Positions 53,814-63,323 are shown, counted from the first letter of the stretch. The stretch is 64,000 nucleotides of DNA from PGYR01 sp034670025 (GCA_034670025.1 JAXMOE010000003.1:248001-312000); one strand, 5' to 3'. Notes: generated from the sequence alone by a model not told the origin. Numbers and translations are program-made.

Positions 53814-55304
53814 TTACTTATCCCTAAACAGTCTTTCCAATCGTTCTACCTTAGCTTTATTTGTAGTATATAGACCGAAATAAGTGTTGTCACCGGCAGT
53901 AGGGTTGTACTGAGACCAATAGCCAATGTTTTGCCACTTATCAGAAAGCAGCTCCCCCTCCCAAGTGCGGTACATAATAGCAACATCAGTGTTCCAAGCG
54001 GCAGCCAAGCTGTCTAAATAATCACTAGTCTGATACCCATTGCGAATTGCTTCAGTTACTTCACCAGTAGCCAATCCGTTTACATCAAGTATTGGATTTT
54101 CTGTAAAAAAGCAAAGAGTTCCGATATCACCAGCCATAATCATTTCATCTTTGTCGAAATTGTCCCTAACAAATAAGGCATAATCTTCGTGAACTTCTTT
54201 GAAATATTTACCAGATGTGTTTGACCTCTCTACAGAAACAACAAACCTATAAGCAAGTGGTAACGAGATAACAATTGCTGCTATTACTATTATCCTATTC
54301 AATTTGCCTTCTGTTTGCAGTTGTCTTAAAGCTATGAGTAGCACAACTCCAGACATAAATATAAGATACGCTTCGTAGCGGAAAAACCATCCGAAATCTG
54401 CAAATGTGATATGTTGCAAAAACACAAGACCTACAAATAATGTCAAATATAGCGATACTTTACTCTTGCTTTTAGCAAAGTATAAACCCGATGCAAGTAG
54501 AATAACTACTGATGGCAATATCTGCTTTTTTGAAATCAGTATCTCTCCGACTCTTTGAATCAACACAACTATTGCACCCAAATTTGGCTCTAACGCCTTA
54601 CCTTTGGCTAACAGCGTATTTGGCAAAAAGTAGCCTCCTTGACTAATAGAGTAAACACCATAGATTGTAAGGGGCAAAAGTGCAGCAAAAACTTGCAGTA
54701 CTGACACAACATATTTTTTATTAATCGCTAAGATTAAAAAACCAGCAGCCACAACAAATAGCCCCTCGTACCTAGATGCTGACATAAATATAGTTGCTAA
54801 GTAAAAAGTAGTGGGTGAATATTTCTCATCTGATATAATTCGTTTCAGATTTATAATATAGAAACCAATAAAAAAGATATGCCAAAGGTGCTCCATTCCG
54901 TTCATAACATTGGCAACTAAAGGTAGATAGATAATTAGAATAGCAAACATTGCCAATTGCAGTTTTGATCCAAAACTAAATTCCTCACTCATTTTGAATG
55001 TTAGGTGAACCAATAAATTTGCAGCTATGATGTTTAAAATCATCGGGAAATACTCAGAAATGGTAGCTGGTAAAAACACATAGAGCAACCAGTTGAGTAC
55101 AGTAAACAAAATTGATGACGATGTTCCTGAAAACTCATTCCAAACAGCACCCCAAGTGCCATTGTAAAACAAATTTTTTGCAACAGCAAGGTGAATGTAA
55201 GGGTCATCTATCGCATAAGCAAATCCATCTGCTACAAGGTATGACACCACTAACTGGGCTATTATAATTAGATTAACTATTACGTAATAGTAAGCTCTGT
55301 TCAT
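53814..55304 (-). CDS. Polytopic membrane protein, probably a GT-C glycosyltransferase
   Basis: A 496-residue protein with about 10-12 membrane segments. After the first segment comes YAIDDPYIHLAVAKNLFYNG, an acidic pair in the first outer loop, as in GT-C enzymes that use lipid-linked sugars. A soluble C-terminal part (about 370-496) holds EMIMAGDIGTLCFFTENPIL and a DVNGLATGEV motif, also seen in such mannosyltransferase-like proteins. It would act at the outer face of the inner membrane. Acceptor and donor are unknown. Confidence 0.65.
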   Translation of the reverse strand: MNRAYYYVIVNLIIIAQLVVSYLVADGFAYAIDDPYIHLAVAKNLFYNGTWGAVWNEFSGTSSSILFTVLNWLLYVFLPATISEYFPMILNIIAANLLVHLTFKMSEEFSFGSKLQLAMFAILIIYLPLVANVMNGMEHLWHIFFIGFYIINLKRIISDEKYSPTTFYLATIFMSASRYEGLFVVAAGFLILAINKKYVVSVLQVFAALLPLTIYGVYSISQGGYFLPNTLLAKGKALEPNLGAIVVLIQRVGEILISKKQILPSVVILLASGLYFAKSKSKVSLYLTLFVGLVFLQHITFADFGWFFRYEAYLIFMSGVVLLIALRQLQTEGKLNRIIVIAAIVISLPLAYRFVVSVERSNTSGKYFKEVHEDYALFVRDNFDKDEMIMAGDIGTLCFFTENPILDVNGLATGEVTEAIRNGYQTSDYLDSLAAAWNTDVAIMYRTWEGELLSDKWQNIGYWSQYNPTAGDNTYFGLYTTNKAKVERLERLFRDK

Positions 55305-55500
55305 TTGCTTTGTCCGTCTATTCTAAATATTTTTGGTGCTCAATTAATATTAGAGCAAATCCTTTATCATCAGATTGCAAATTACAAATCTTGTGATTAC
55401 AAACATATATTCTGGTTTGTTTTTAAAAGAAAACGAGAACCTATACTCTAAGTCCTCGCTATCTCCTTTTCATAGTTCAATATAGAAATTATGTTTGCAT

Positions 55501-56571
55501 TTACTGATTTATCCATTTTGCAATATCTTCTAATACTTTAGGAGACATAGTTTGCTCTATTGCACCGTACTCTTGGGGCATACCCGTTTCGCTTTCTTGG
55601 AGCAAGTGGTTTAGACCGTCATACTTTTTTATAGTAAGCTCGTTGTTACCACCAGACTTTAGCCCAGATTTAATTCCATTCAGGTTCTCTTCTGGCAAAA
55701 CTTGCAAGTCATTAGTCCCGTTGATTGCCAAAACTCTGCAATCAACATCTTTCAAATAGTCAGCCGGGTTTGTGCTAATAAATTCTACCATCCAAGGGGC
55801 AGTGAGCTGGTTGACAATAGCGTTGAGTTGATTCGCAGGAACCTGACCATTGTAAAGAGTGTTGAAGTAATCAGAAATTAATAATTTCAAGTCGTTATTT
55901 TCCTTGTCCTTATTGTTAATGATAAGCTCATAAGCTGGTTCTATTTGTTTTCTGCTGGCTTCTACTTGTGCTTCTGTCATTCCCATCTTACTTTCTATTG
56001 CTGATTTTTGAAGCAACATTAGCTCATCTCCACGAATACCAGCACTGGCTAATAGTACCATAAAATCTATTTCATCAGAACCGCTTGCCACAAATGTCGC
56101 TACCGAACCACCCAAGCTATGACCAAGGACACCAACACTACTAATGTTTAGATTTTTATTTCCTTTTGCATATCTAATAGCAAACTCAGCGTCTTCTACA
56201 AAGTCTTGCAAACTTGATTCACCATAAACACCACCTGTTTCTCCTACACCTCTGTCGTCCATTCTTAGTGTGGCTATTCCATTTCTAGATAAGTAATCTG
56301 ACAGCACCAAAAAAGGTTTGTGTCCAAGTAATTCAGAATTTCTGTCCTGAGCTCCACTACCGTTTAGCATGATTACTATTGGGTAGCTTTCTTCCCCTTT
56401 TGGGTAAGTTAATGTAGCTCCGATTTTGATATTGTCGTTTGTATTTTCAAATGTAATCTCAGCTACCTCATAAGGGTATGGCTCTTTGGGGTCTTGTGGC
56501 TTTGCGTCTGAGCTTATTGCAGCACCAATTATTAATGCAAATGTTAAAGCTATAATATAAATGTTTTTCAT
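55501..56571 (-). CDS. Secreted alpha/beta hydrolase
   Basis: A 356-residue protein with a signal peptide (IYIIALTFALIIGAAISSDA) and an alpha/beta hydrolase fold: IVIMLNGSGAQDRN as oxyanion region, ATLRMDDRGVGETGG, nucleophile Ser in GVLGHSLGGSVATF, an Asp/His pair late (YDGLNHLLQE). It fits the dienelactone-hydrolase/S9-like esterase group. The start shares one base with the SdpI stop, so it is cotranscribed with the SdpI and ArsR genes. Confidence 0.82.
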   Translation of the reverse strand: MKNIYIIALTFALIIGAAISSDAKPQDPKEPYPYEVAEITFENTNDNIKIGATLTYPKGEESYPIVIMLNGSGAQDRNSELLGHKPFLVLSDYLSRNGIATLRMDDRGVGETGGVYGESSLQDFVEDAEFAIRYAKGNKNLNISSVGVLGHSLGGSVATFVASGSDEIDFMVLLASAGIRGDELMLLQKSAIESKMGMTEAQVEASRKQIEPAYELIINNKDKENNDLKLLISDYFNTLYNGQVPANQLNAIVNQLTAPWMVEFISTNPADYLKDVDCRVLAINGTNDLQVLPEENLNGIKSGLKSGGNNELTIKKYDGLNHLLQESETGMPQEYGAIEQTMSPKVLEDIAKWINQ

Positions 56572-57215
56572 TATTTTTCTCCTTTATAAATGAAATATGA
56601 TTGTAAAATTGGGAAAACTGTGATAGCGATTGTTATAGTTATAAAAGCAGTGAAAATTATATGATTTGGTAAAATTAGACTACTAATAATAATAGCTAAC
56701 CCACCGACAAACCAAAGAACGCTTGCACTCTTATGAGTTTTACGCCATACATTTTCACTCTCCAGTGTCCACGGAGTTCTTATACCGATGAAATAGTTTG
56801 GCTTCAAAGTTTTGATATAATTACCGAGTATTAAAAATAGCATCCCCATAATTATAGTAATTGTAGAAATACCAAAACTAATAGCGCTATAAGCTGAATA
56901 GATTATAAATACTGCCAAAACGGACATTAATCCAGTTAGTAAAACTTTAAATGATTGGTACTTGTTGTTTTGACTATCGAGTCTTTTCTTTGGATCAATC
57001 AGAGGAGCAAACACGAAAATCAGATAAGTTAACAATGGTAGCAAAATTGGGATGAGTAGCAGTGACTCCTTACTCCCATAGTTATCTATTTCACCTTGTG
57101 CATTCCAATGTATTGGAACGATATCTGGTAACTGCCCCCATACTGCAGCTAAGTACACGAATGGAGCAAGTATAATCAAAAATGCTATTATATCGAATCG
57201 AGTAAAGAGTCTCAT
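56571..57215 (-). CDS. SdpI-family membrane protein
   Basis: A 214-residue protein with six membrane segments. It starts with a DUF1648-like part (LPDIVPIHWNAQGEIDNYGS) and has the SdpI signature YFIGIRTPWTLESENVWRKT followed by HKSAS. In Bacillus, SdpI gives immunity to the SdpC toxin and also sequesters its ArsR-type repressor SdpR. Here it follows an ArsR-type gene with a 4-base overlap, the same order as SdpR-SdpI. Confidence 0.88.
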   Translation of the reverse strand: MRLFTRFDIIAFLIILAPFVYLAAVWGQLPDIVPIHWNAQGEIDNYGSKESLLLIPILLPLLTYLIFVFAPLIDPKKRLDSQNNKYQSFKVLLTGLMSVLAVFIIYSAYSAISFGISTITIIMGMLFLILGNYIKTLKPNYFIGIRTPWTLESENVWRKTHKSASVLWFVGGLAIIISSLILPNHIIFTAFITITIAITVFPILQSYFIYKGEK

Positions 57216-57472
57216 TTTTTCTCCTTTAAATTAACAACCCAGTTGAACAAGTCGTCCAACACACTGGTATTGAGTGAATAAACTAAAAACTGTCCCCTCT
57301 TCTCGCTCGCAACAAGGTCAGCTCTTTTTAATATTTCTAAGTGGTGGGAGATGCTCGGTTTTGTCATGTCAAACTCGTCAGCAATTTCTCCTGCACTCAT
57401 ATCGCCATTTTTTAATAACTCAATGATGGCTCTTCTTGTTTTGTCATTGAGTGCTTTAAATAAGTTATTCAT
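57212..57472 (-). CDS. ArsR-family repressor (SdpR-like)
   Basis: An 86-residue winged-helix protein: NNLFKALNDKTRRAIIELLK, NGDMSAGEIADEFDMTKPSI followed by SHHLEILKRADLV, and a short wing (ASEKRGQFLVYSLN). It has no metal-binding cysteines, as in SdpR-type autorepressors. It is the first gene of the SdpI-hydrolase operon, and an inverted repeat lies 10 bases before its start. Confidence 0.9.
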   Translation of the reverse strand: MNNLFKALNDKTRRAIIELLKNGDMSAGEIADEFDMTKPSISHHLEILKRADLVASEKRGQFLVYSLNTSVLDDLFNWVVNLKEKK

Positions 57473-57481
57473 AATGTTTGA

Positions 57482-57506
57482 TTAGATGTTTAGACAAATA
57501 TCTAAA
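57482..57506. promoter_or_regulatory. Probable operator of the ArsR-SdpI operon
   Basis: Two overlapping inverted repeats: TTAGAT...ATCTAA (57482-57505) and TTTAGA-N6-TCTAAA (57489-57506). It lies just upstream of the ArsR-type gene, the usual place for autorepression. A further ATCTAA is at 57515. Confidence 0.55.
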
Positions 57507-57690
57507 TGTTTTTTATCTAATACAAATTAAACTAAAAAATGTTTCAGATATATTTTTAAAATATTAAATAATTGGTGTCGTATTCTTCTTATAATCGTTA
57601 TATACCAGCAGTTGGAAGGAGATGAAAATAATTATTTTTTTCAGTACTAAATACTTAATCTACAAAAAAGAAAGAATGGAGCGAGGTAAT

Positions 57691-58908
57691 TTAGTTAATA
57701 AATCTACTATATTTTTTAGTTAATATATTCTTACTTGCCTTATTTTTTGTCAATTTAATCGCCTTACTAAAATGTTTTCTTTTTTCAGTTTCAGTTTCCG
57801 CTAATTCAATTAATAAACAATTATAAAAAAAATTATCTTCTAAATTTAATTTTTTTGCTTCTGCCAAAGCAATAGAATTCCCCTTTACTTTACTCAGTGC
57901 GTAAGTCCTGTTCAGAGCAGCAATAGGTGTATATTTATGCCTGAGCAAACTATTGTAAAGCTGTAAAATACTGCTCCATTTCCGATTTTCATCAACGTCT
58001 TTCTGACAATGCCAATATGCTATTCTTGCTTCATAGCTATAATCAGAAGTGTTATTTGTCCCAGCCTTCATTAGGAAGTGGATTCCTTTATTTATCAGCT
58101 CAAGGTCCCATTTGGTCTTGTCTTGATCTTCGTAAAGTATAAACTCGCCTTCTTTGCTAATTCTGGCATCGAATCGAGAAACATGGAAACAGAACAATGC
58201 CATTAAGCTATTGGTTTTGTGGGTATTTGTACTCTTATTATTGATTAATATATAGAGTAATCTCATTGCTTCAAAGCAAATGTCCTTTCTTATATCATAG
58301 TTCTCATTTGACGAATAGTACCCTTCGTTGAATAATAAATATAGAACTCTCAGTACACTATCCAACCTACCATTAATTAAGTCAGGTGTTAGCTCAAAGT
58401 CAACTACATTCATATTTTTTAGGTTCTGCTTAGCTCTGTAAAGTTTTTTGTTTGTATTTGCGGTGGAAATAAGAAGTGAATTTGATATCTCAGTAATACC
58501 AAAACCGCAAAGTATTCTTAGTGCTAACACTATCTGAGACTCAATATGGTTAATTGGGTCACAGACTACAAATATCATTTTTAGTTGGCTATCAAGGATG
58601 TTTTCCTTCGATATATCGATTTCAAATTGATTCGTTTCCTCTTTCAAATCAGGCAAAATCTTCGAATCATATATATTCCTTCGTCGAAAATAATCGGTCG
58701 CATTGTTTTTAGCAACTGTATAGAGCCAACCTGTTGGGTTGTCTGGTATGCCTTTAATACCCCAAGTTTCACTCGCTTTGAGGAATGTGTCGCTAACTAT
58801 ATCTTCGGCTTGTTCTACAAAATCAAAACCAAACTTATAACAGATAACTGCAACTAATTTGCTGTACTCTGATCTGAATAAGTTTGGTATTAATTCTGCA
58901 TTGTTCAT
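57691..58908 (-). CDS. ECF42-type RNA polymerase sigma factor
   Basis: A 405-residue sigma factor. Region 2 has AEDIVSDTFLKASETWGIKG and WLYTVAKNNATDYFRRR; region 4 follows (ILCGFGITEISNSL, KKLYRAKQNL). The long C-terminal extension (about 180-405) with LYLLFNEGYYSS, FHVSRFDARIS and a helical TPR-like part is the mark of ECF42, which uses this extension and a partner DGPF protein instead of an anti-sigma factor. The DGPF gene is directly upstream. Confidence 0.92.
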   Translation of the reverse strand: MNNAELIPNLFRSEYSKLVAVICYKFGFDFVEQAEDIVSDTFLKASETWGIKGIPDNPTGWLYTVAKNNATDYFRRRNIYDSKILPDLKEETNQFEIDISKENILDSQLKMIFVVCDPINHIESQIVLALRILCGFGITEISNSLLISTANTNKKLYRAKQNLKNMNVVDFELTPDLINGRLDSVLRVLYLLFNEGYYSSNENYDIRKDICFEAMRLLYILINNKSTNTHKTNSLMALFCFHVSRFDARISKEGEFILYEDQDKTKWDLELINKGIHFLMKAGTNNTSDYSYEARIAYWHCQKDVDENRKWSSILQLYNSLLRHKYTPIAALNRTYALSKVKGNSIALAEAKKLNLEDNFFYNCLLIELAETETEKRKHFSKAIKLTKNKASKNILTKKYSRFIN

Positions 58909-58952
58909 ATAGTTAAAAAAACCTTACATCGAAGGTAACTCATAAGTTGTAC

Positions 58953-59297
58953 TTATTGGTCAAACACCATAACATCACGTACTTCTAAAGTACCACCATT
59001 TGCAAAAATTGGACAACCTTTCGAAACTTCAACTGCCTCGTCAAAACTATCTGCTTTTATTATTGCATAACCACTTATGTACTCTTTGACTTCTGCATAA
59101 GGGCCATCAGAAATAACTTCCTTGTTTTTTAGTAACTTTCCAGTTGCACCCAATGCTTCTGAACCTACTAACTTGTCTTGTGCCGCTATTCCACCCAACC
59201 AGTCATTCCATTGGGTCATCATTGCTTGTAACTCTTCAGGAGACGGTTTGTGCTCTTGTATTCCTTCATTTCTAAAAATCATCATGAATTGTTTCAT
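58953..59297 (-). CDS. YCII-related DGPF-domain protein
   Basis: From the ATG at 59297 (a longer in-frame start at 59339 adds a poorly conserved leader) the 114-residue product is a YCII-related protein with KQFMMIFRNEG, a MTQWNDWLGGIAAQDKLVG helix, DGPYAEVKEYISGYAIIKAD and EVRDVMVFDQ. The DGPF motif appears as DGPY. In known ECF42 loci this protein is encoded next to the sigma factor and is linked to its activity. Confidence 0.9.
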   Translation of the reverse strand: MKQFMMIFRNEGIQEHKPSPEELQAMMTQWNDWLGGIAAQDKLVGSEALGATGKLLKNKEVISDGPYAEVKEYISGYAIIKADSFDEAVEVSKGCPIFANGGTLEVRDVMVFDQ

Positions 59298-59435
59298 AAT
59301 AATACCTCTATAATTATTTATTAAAAATTTTGACTTCAAAAATAATAACGAATAGAAACTAAAGAATAGGACAATTTAGATAAAATTAATTTCATATATT
59401 ATTTCCTAAAGAGAAATGCATAGTAAAATAAAAAA

Positions 59436-59468
59436 AACTCCAAAGCAAATATATATCACTTTGGAGTT
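59436..59468 (-). terminator. Terminator of the T9SS esterase gene
   Basis: AACTCCAAAG (59436-59445), 13-base loop, CTTTGGAGTT (59459-59468): a perfect 10-bp stem that, read leftward, is followed by a run of T. Confidence 0.85.
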
Positions 59469-59494
59469 GTTTAGTTTTATTTAATACAATCTAA

Positions 59495-61399
59495 CTATTT
59501 CTTTATAAACTTATGGGTTTCTGTTTTATTACCAACTTTCTTTGTAATGAAGTAAGCCCCACTGCTCAATTGATCTATGTTTATATTATTAGTCTCATTA
59601 GCATTGAACTGCATAACCTCATCACCATTTATTGAACTAATTGAATAAGTAGCGTTCTTGTCACCAAGCTTATCTTCTATGTTTATGACGCTCTGTACTG
59701 GGTTCGGTGAAATAGAAAATGAGTCCTCATTTGCGTACTCAACTGAAGTTGAAACATCACCGATATTAATATTATCAATATAAATAGTACCACCTTGACC
59801 GGAAACGATAGTGAATTTCAGAGTAGAATTAGACTCAAAACTATAGTCCGAAAGATCAATTATTTCAGTTTTCCATTCTGATTCCGTAGGTACAAATATT
59901 GCACTTTGTATATCTAAAGCATTAATGATTGGTTCAGCAGCAGTAGCTAATTCAGCTCCAGTTTTTTCAAAAAGAAGTTCGTAAGTGTCACCGCAATCAT
60001 TGGAAATATAAATTCTCAATGTATCGGAGAATGTAACATCTTCTGTGAAATATGGAGGTGTGTATTTATGATAATTGAAGGCATAGTCAAAACTAACAGC
60101 TTTATTCTCATATTGTGTTAAATCGAAGTAAGGAGATACAAAATCTTCCTGTAACCCAAATGCTGCAAAGTACAAAATAGTGCTAATTTTGGATATTGAA
60201 TTTGTACCAGATTTGGAAACTTCGTTCTCAATCCACCAAGGAAACAGACTACCTGATTCCTCAATGTACCAATCATCTCTATATTTCTCTACATTTTCGA
60301 AACCTAATTGAATTGATTCTGTTACTGAACCGTTATACATACTGACAGTTGCTTCAGTTGTGTCTTTTGAACTAGTTAAATCAGAACCATTCTCAACTGA
60401 TTTAACGCTTATTACAAAGTTGTTTTCACCTTCCTCCAATGTTATATCAGATAAATCTAAATCCAACAACTCGTATTCATAATTACCTAAATCAGTTTCT
60501 ATTGTATAAGGATAATCAGTACCATTTAAATTAATATTAAGTGTGATTTCGCCAGAATTAGTTAACCCAGAATTACGTAGTAATAGTGTAGGACTCACAA
60601 TTGACTCACATGTCCTTTGAGGCATTTCTATATTCTCTAATTCGATATTGATTCCATCTAATCCAGGGTTGTCAACAAAGTTAAATAGCTGAATCATAAT
60701 TTGGATAGGAGGAATATTATGTCCCATTCCTTCTAATATTCCAGTCCTAACTATACCATTATTTTTAACTAAGTTTCTATATAGTATTTTGTCAAACTCT
60801 AAATAAGCAACATCCTCAGAGCCATGTATTATTCCAATTGGTATCTGGCTAGCATTTTCATATTGATACATTGAGCTAAAACCTTCCACATTATTAACGT
60901 CAAGTATTCCTTGTACTGCAGGAGTGTTAAGTATTAATCCTTTGAACATTGTGTGGTTTTCTAAACCGAATTTCAATGCACTTCTTCCTCCGAGCGAAAA
61001 GCCCTGTAATATTATCTCATTGTCATCAATATTATAACTAGTCTTAGCCCAATTCATAGCTTCTACTATAAATAGTTCATCACCTACTGGGGCATAGTGG
61101 TCACTCGATTGATCTTCGCCTCCATCGGGGAATACGAATATTGTATTTGGTAACTGAGCATTCCAATTAAGTGATGAAATAAGTGCGTTTCTGTAATTTG
61201 TTCCTGTGTCACCAAGCCCGTGCAATCCAACAACTAACTTGTATGAAGAATTTGGGTCATAGTCCACAGGTACATGAACAGCAAGTGTTCTCTGCTCTTG
61301 GTTGAACATTACTATTTCATCAAAGCTACCAGTTTTCTGTGCATAAGATGAGTAAGTCAGACCCAAAGCTAAGACAAATAATAGTATAATATTTTTCAT
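59495..61399 (-). CDS. T9SS-secreted esterase (LpqC/feruloyl-esterase type)
   Basis: A 634-residue secreted protein with a signal peptide (ILLFVLALGLTYSSYAQ). Residues about 25-260 are a poly(3-hydroxybutyrate) depolymerase/feruloyl esterase-like alpha/beta hydrolase: LVVGLHGLGDTGTNYRNAL, nucleophile in ILQGFSLGGRSALKFG, IIHGSEDVAYLEFDKI and a final MGHNIPP His. A CARDB-like stretch and a MAM/jelly-roll-like domain follow, then a T9SS type A tail (FSISPNPVQSVINIEDKLGD, SSGAYFITKKVGNKTETH). It probably removes acyl groups from polysaccharide or small esters outside the cell. Confidence 0.82.
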   Translation of the reverse strand: MKNIILLFVLALGLTYSSYAQKTGSFDEIVMFNQEQRTLAVHVPVDYDPNSSYKLVVGLHGLGDTGTNYRNALISSLNWNAQLPNTIFVFPDGGEDQSSDHYAPVGDELFIVEAMNWAKTSYNIDDNEIILQGFSLGGRSALKFGLENHTMFKGLILNTPAVQGILDVNNVEGFSSMYQYENASQIPIGIIHGSEDVAYLEFDKILYRNLVKNNGIVRTGILEGMGHNIPPIQIMIQLFNFVDNPGLDGINIELENIEMPQRTCESIVSPTLLLRNSGLTNSGEITLNINLNGTDYPYTIETDLGNYEYELLDLDLSDITLEEGENNFVISVKSVENGSDLTSSKDTTEATVSMYNGSVTESIQLGFENVEKYRDDWYIEESGSLFPWWIENEVSKSGTNSISKISTILYFAAFGLQEDFVSPYFDLTQYENKAVSFDYAFNYHKYTPPYFTEDVTFSDTLRIYISNDCGDTYELLFEKTGAELATAAEPIINALDIQSAIFVPTESEWKTEIIDLSDYSFESNSTLKFTIVSGQGGTIYIDNINIGDVSTSVEYANEDSFSISPNPVQSVINIEDKLGDKNATYSISSINGDEVMQFNANETNNINIDQLSSGAYFITKKVGNKTETHKFIKK

Positions 61400-61574
61400 T
61401 TTATTCCTTTAATTTAATTTGATTTGATTTTTAATAATAACAAATTTATCAATAATTTGTTTCATTAGACGATTAATTTTGCATCTCAAAATCTGTTGGG
61501 ATTTAATATCTTTAGCTGTAATATTCCTGGACTCTTCGGTTCTTCTTGTGTGAAGGTGTAGTTGCGGGACAATA

Positions 61575-61632
61575 CAACTCTGTAGGAGTTAAATACGATG
61601 TGTTGAGCGTTGCCGAAACATTAGTAGAAAAC
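61575..61632 (+). repeat. Dispersed composite repeat, copy 3
   Basis: A small palindrome (AACTC-TGTAG-GAGTT), then AAATACG, GTGTTGAGC and GCCGAAACATTAGTAG. The rest of the 341-base gap 61400-61740 shows short dispersed motifs only (for example GACTCTTCGGTTCTTC); no gene is seen. Confidence 0.7.
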
Positions 61633-61740
61633 CGGATTTCACAAACCACCCAATCCCCTTAGTGGTTGAACATCTGTAGTCGCTCTATGACAGCACTCGT
61701 TCTCAACTAAAAGAGTTTAAAACATTATATTAAATCGTTG

Positions 61741-62232
61741 CTAATGGCACTTAAAGTGTTCGAAAGGTTGGTCGCAGTTGTTGCAGAAGTATAGCGATTT
61801 GCACGCTGTGGCCGAGAACTCAGCCCTCATTTCCGTATTGTCCGAATCGCAAAAAGGGCAAGCAACTGAATCAGTTTTGTTAAGTATATTTTCTATGCTG
61901 AATTCATCGGTTTTCCCAGGTGGGGCTATTCCCGATTTCTTTAGCTTTTCTTTGGCTTTGTCATTCATCCAATCAGTAGTCCAAGCTGGAGACAGCACAG
62001 TTTCTACCTTTACTTTCTCTACCCCATTGTCTTTTAGCTCTTCTACTATTCGCTTGCGGATTTCGTACATAGCAGGGCAACCGGAGTAAGTAGGAGTAAC
62101 GGTAACTACTACCACATCGCCAACTAACTTGGCACCACGCAATATACCCATGTCAGCAATGCTGAGATATGGAATCTCAGGATCGCTAACATTTTCGAGT
62201 ATTTCTAATATTTTTTCTTCAGTTATTACCAT
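61741..62232 (-). CDS. paaD: Phenylacetyl-CoA epoxidase subunit PaaD
   Basis: From the ATG at 62232 the 163-residue protein has an N-terminal MIP18/DUF59-type domain (LENVSDPEIPYLSIADMGIL, VTVTPTYSGCPAMYEI) and a C-terminal zinc-ribbon-like part with CPFC and CNNC motifs, the usual PaaD plan. It is thought to assist Fe/S or diiron centre assembly of the PaaABCE complex. The start overlaps the paaC stop by 7 bases, so the longer open frame (62331) is rejected. Confidence 0.93.
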   Translation of the reverse strand: MVITEEKILEILENVSDPEIPYLSIADMGILRGAKLVGDVVVVTVTPTYSGCPAMYEIRKRIVEELKDNGVEKVKVETVLSPAWTTDWMNDKAKEKLKKSGIAPPGKTDEFSIENILNKTDSVACPFCDSDNTEMRAEFSATACKSLYFCNNCDQPFEHFKCH

Positions 62233-63002
62233 TTTGCATCGGGCATAGATCTTGGCAAATATTGCATAGTCGCTAATGTGTGACCTAAATATTCGCTGTG
62301 TCTTCCGTTTCTTCCACCAGAGTGCATCCAAACTTCCGGATCCATCTCGTCCAATTCACTTTCTACTAATATCTTATTCACTGTTTTGTAATACTCATCA
62401 CGTTTTTTGCTCATATCTGGGGCTATGCCTTCCTTGATTAGAAGTTCATCTACTTCATCGGAGTAGAACAACTCGCCTGAGTAATTCCAAAACCAATCCA
62501 CTGCATCTTTCAATCTTCTATTGCTTTCTTCTGTTCCGCCACCTAGCTTCAACATCCAATCGTGGCTGTGGCGCAGGTGATACTTCGTTTCTTTTATCGC
62601 TTTTTGGGCTATTGCTTTCAGGCCTTCGTCCTTACTGTTAATCAATTCAGAGTAAAGCAATATATCATATACATCGAACAAAAGCTGTCTGAAAGTAGTA
62701 AATGCAAAATCACCGTTGTCTTGTTCTACTAACTGAACATTGGTGTATTCTCTCTCATTTCTGAAGAATACCAAATCATCGGCAGAGGTGTTTTCGTTAG
62801 TCAACTCAGCTGCCTTTTCGTAATACAATTTCGCTTGACCCAGTAGGTCGAGTGCAGTGTTAGTAGTAGCAATGTCCTCTTCCAATATTGGGCCGTGACC
62901 ACAAAGCTCAGAAAGTCGATGTGACAATATCATCCTGTCGTCAGCTAACCTGAGAGTGTATTCCCTAACAGCATCTTTTAATTTTTCATCAGTGTACGTC
63001 AA
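62226..63002 (-). CDS. paaC: Phenylacetyl-CoA epoxidase subunit PaaC
   Basis: A 258-residue ferritin-like protein with LADDRMILSHRLSELCGHGP, DIATTNTALDLLGQAKLYYE and a HSGGRNGRHSEYLGHTLATM end. PaaC is the structural partner of the catalytic PaaA subunit and lacks a full diiron site. It overlaps paaB by 14 bases and paaD by 7, so all are one operon. Confidence 0.96.
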   Translation of the reverse strand: MTYTDEKLKDAVREYTLRLADDRMILSHRLSELCGHGPILEEDIATTNTALDLLGQAKLYYEKAAELTNENTSADDLVFFRNEREYTNVQLVEQDNGDFAFTTFRQLLFDVYDILLYSELINSKDEGLKAIAQKAIKETKYHLRHSHDWMLKLGGGTEESNRRLKDAVDWFWNYSGELFYSDEVDELLIKEGIAPDMSKKRDEYYKTVNKILVESELDEMDPEVWMHSGGRNGRHSEYLGHTLATMQYLPRSMPDAKW

Positions 63003-63294
63003 CGTTCACACCTTTTGGAATCTTGTAAAAAGTTGGGTGTCTGTAAACCTTATCGTTCGCTGGATCGAAGAAAGAACCGACATCTTCGGGAGTGCTTGCT
63101 ACTATATCAACGGCAGGTACTACCCAAATAGCTATGCCTTCTTGTCTTCTCGAATACACGTCACGTGCGTTTTGTAGTGCGTGCTCTCCATCAGTAGCGT
63201 GTACGCTACCTACGTGTTGATAAGCGCGACCCGATTTGGGTTGCACAAATACTTCCCAGAGTGGCCATTGAGTATCTTGATTTTTTTCTGTCAT
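62989..63294 (-). CDS. paaB: Phenylacetyl-CoA epoxidase subunit PaaB
   Basis: A 101-residue protein with WPLWEVFVQPKSGRAYQHVG, SVHATDGEHALQNARDVYSR and IWVVPAVDIVAS, the conserved core of PaaB, which bridges PaaAC units. It starts 29 bases after paaA. Confidence 0.96.
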   Translation of the reverse strand: MTEKNQDTQWPLWEVFVQPKSGRAYQHVGSVHATDGEHALQNARDVYSRRQEGIAIWVVPAVDIVASTPEDVGSFFDPANDKVYRHPTFYKIPKGVNVDVH

Positions 63295-63323
63295 AATTCT
63301 TCTGTTTGTTTTAGTTTCTATAT

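Noticed and set aside
62233..62331. Longer N-terminus of PaaD
   Set aside because: The extra residues are coded by the end of paaC in another frame and do not resemble PaaD; the ATG at 62232 fits the family.
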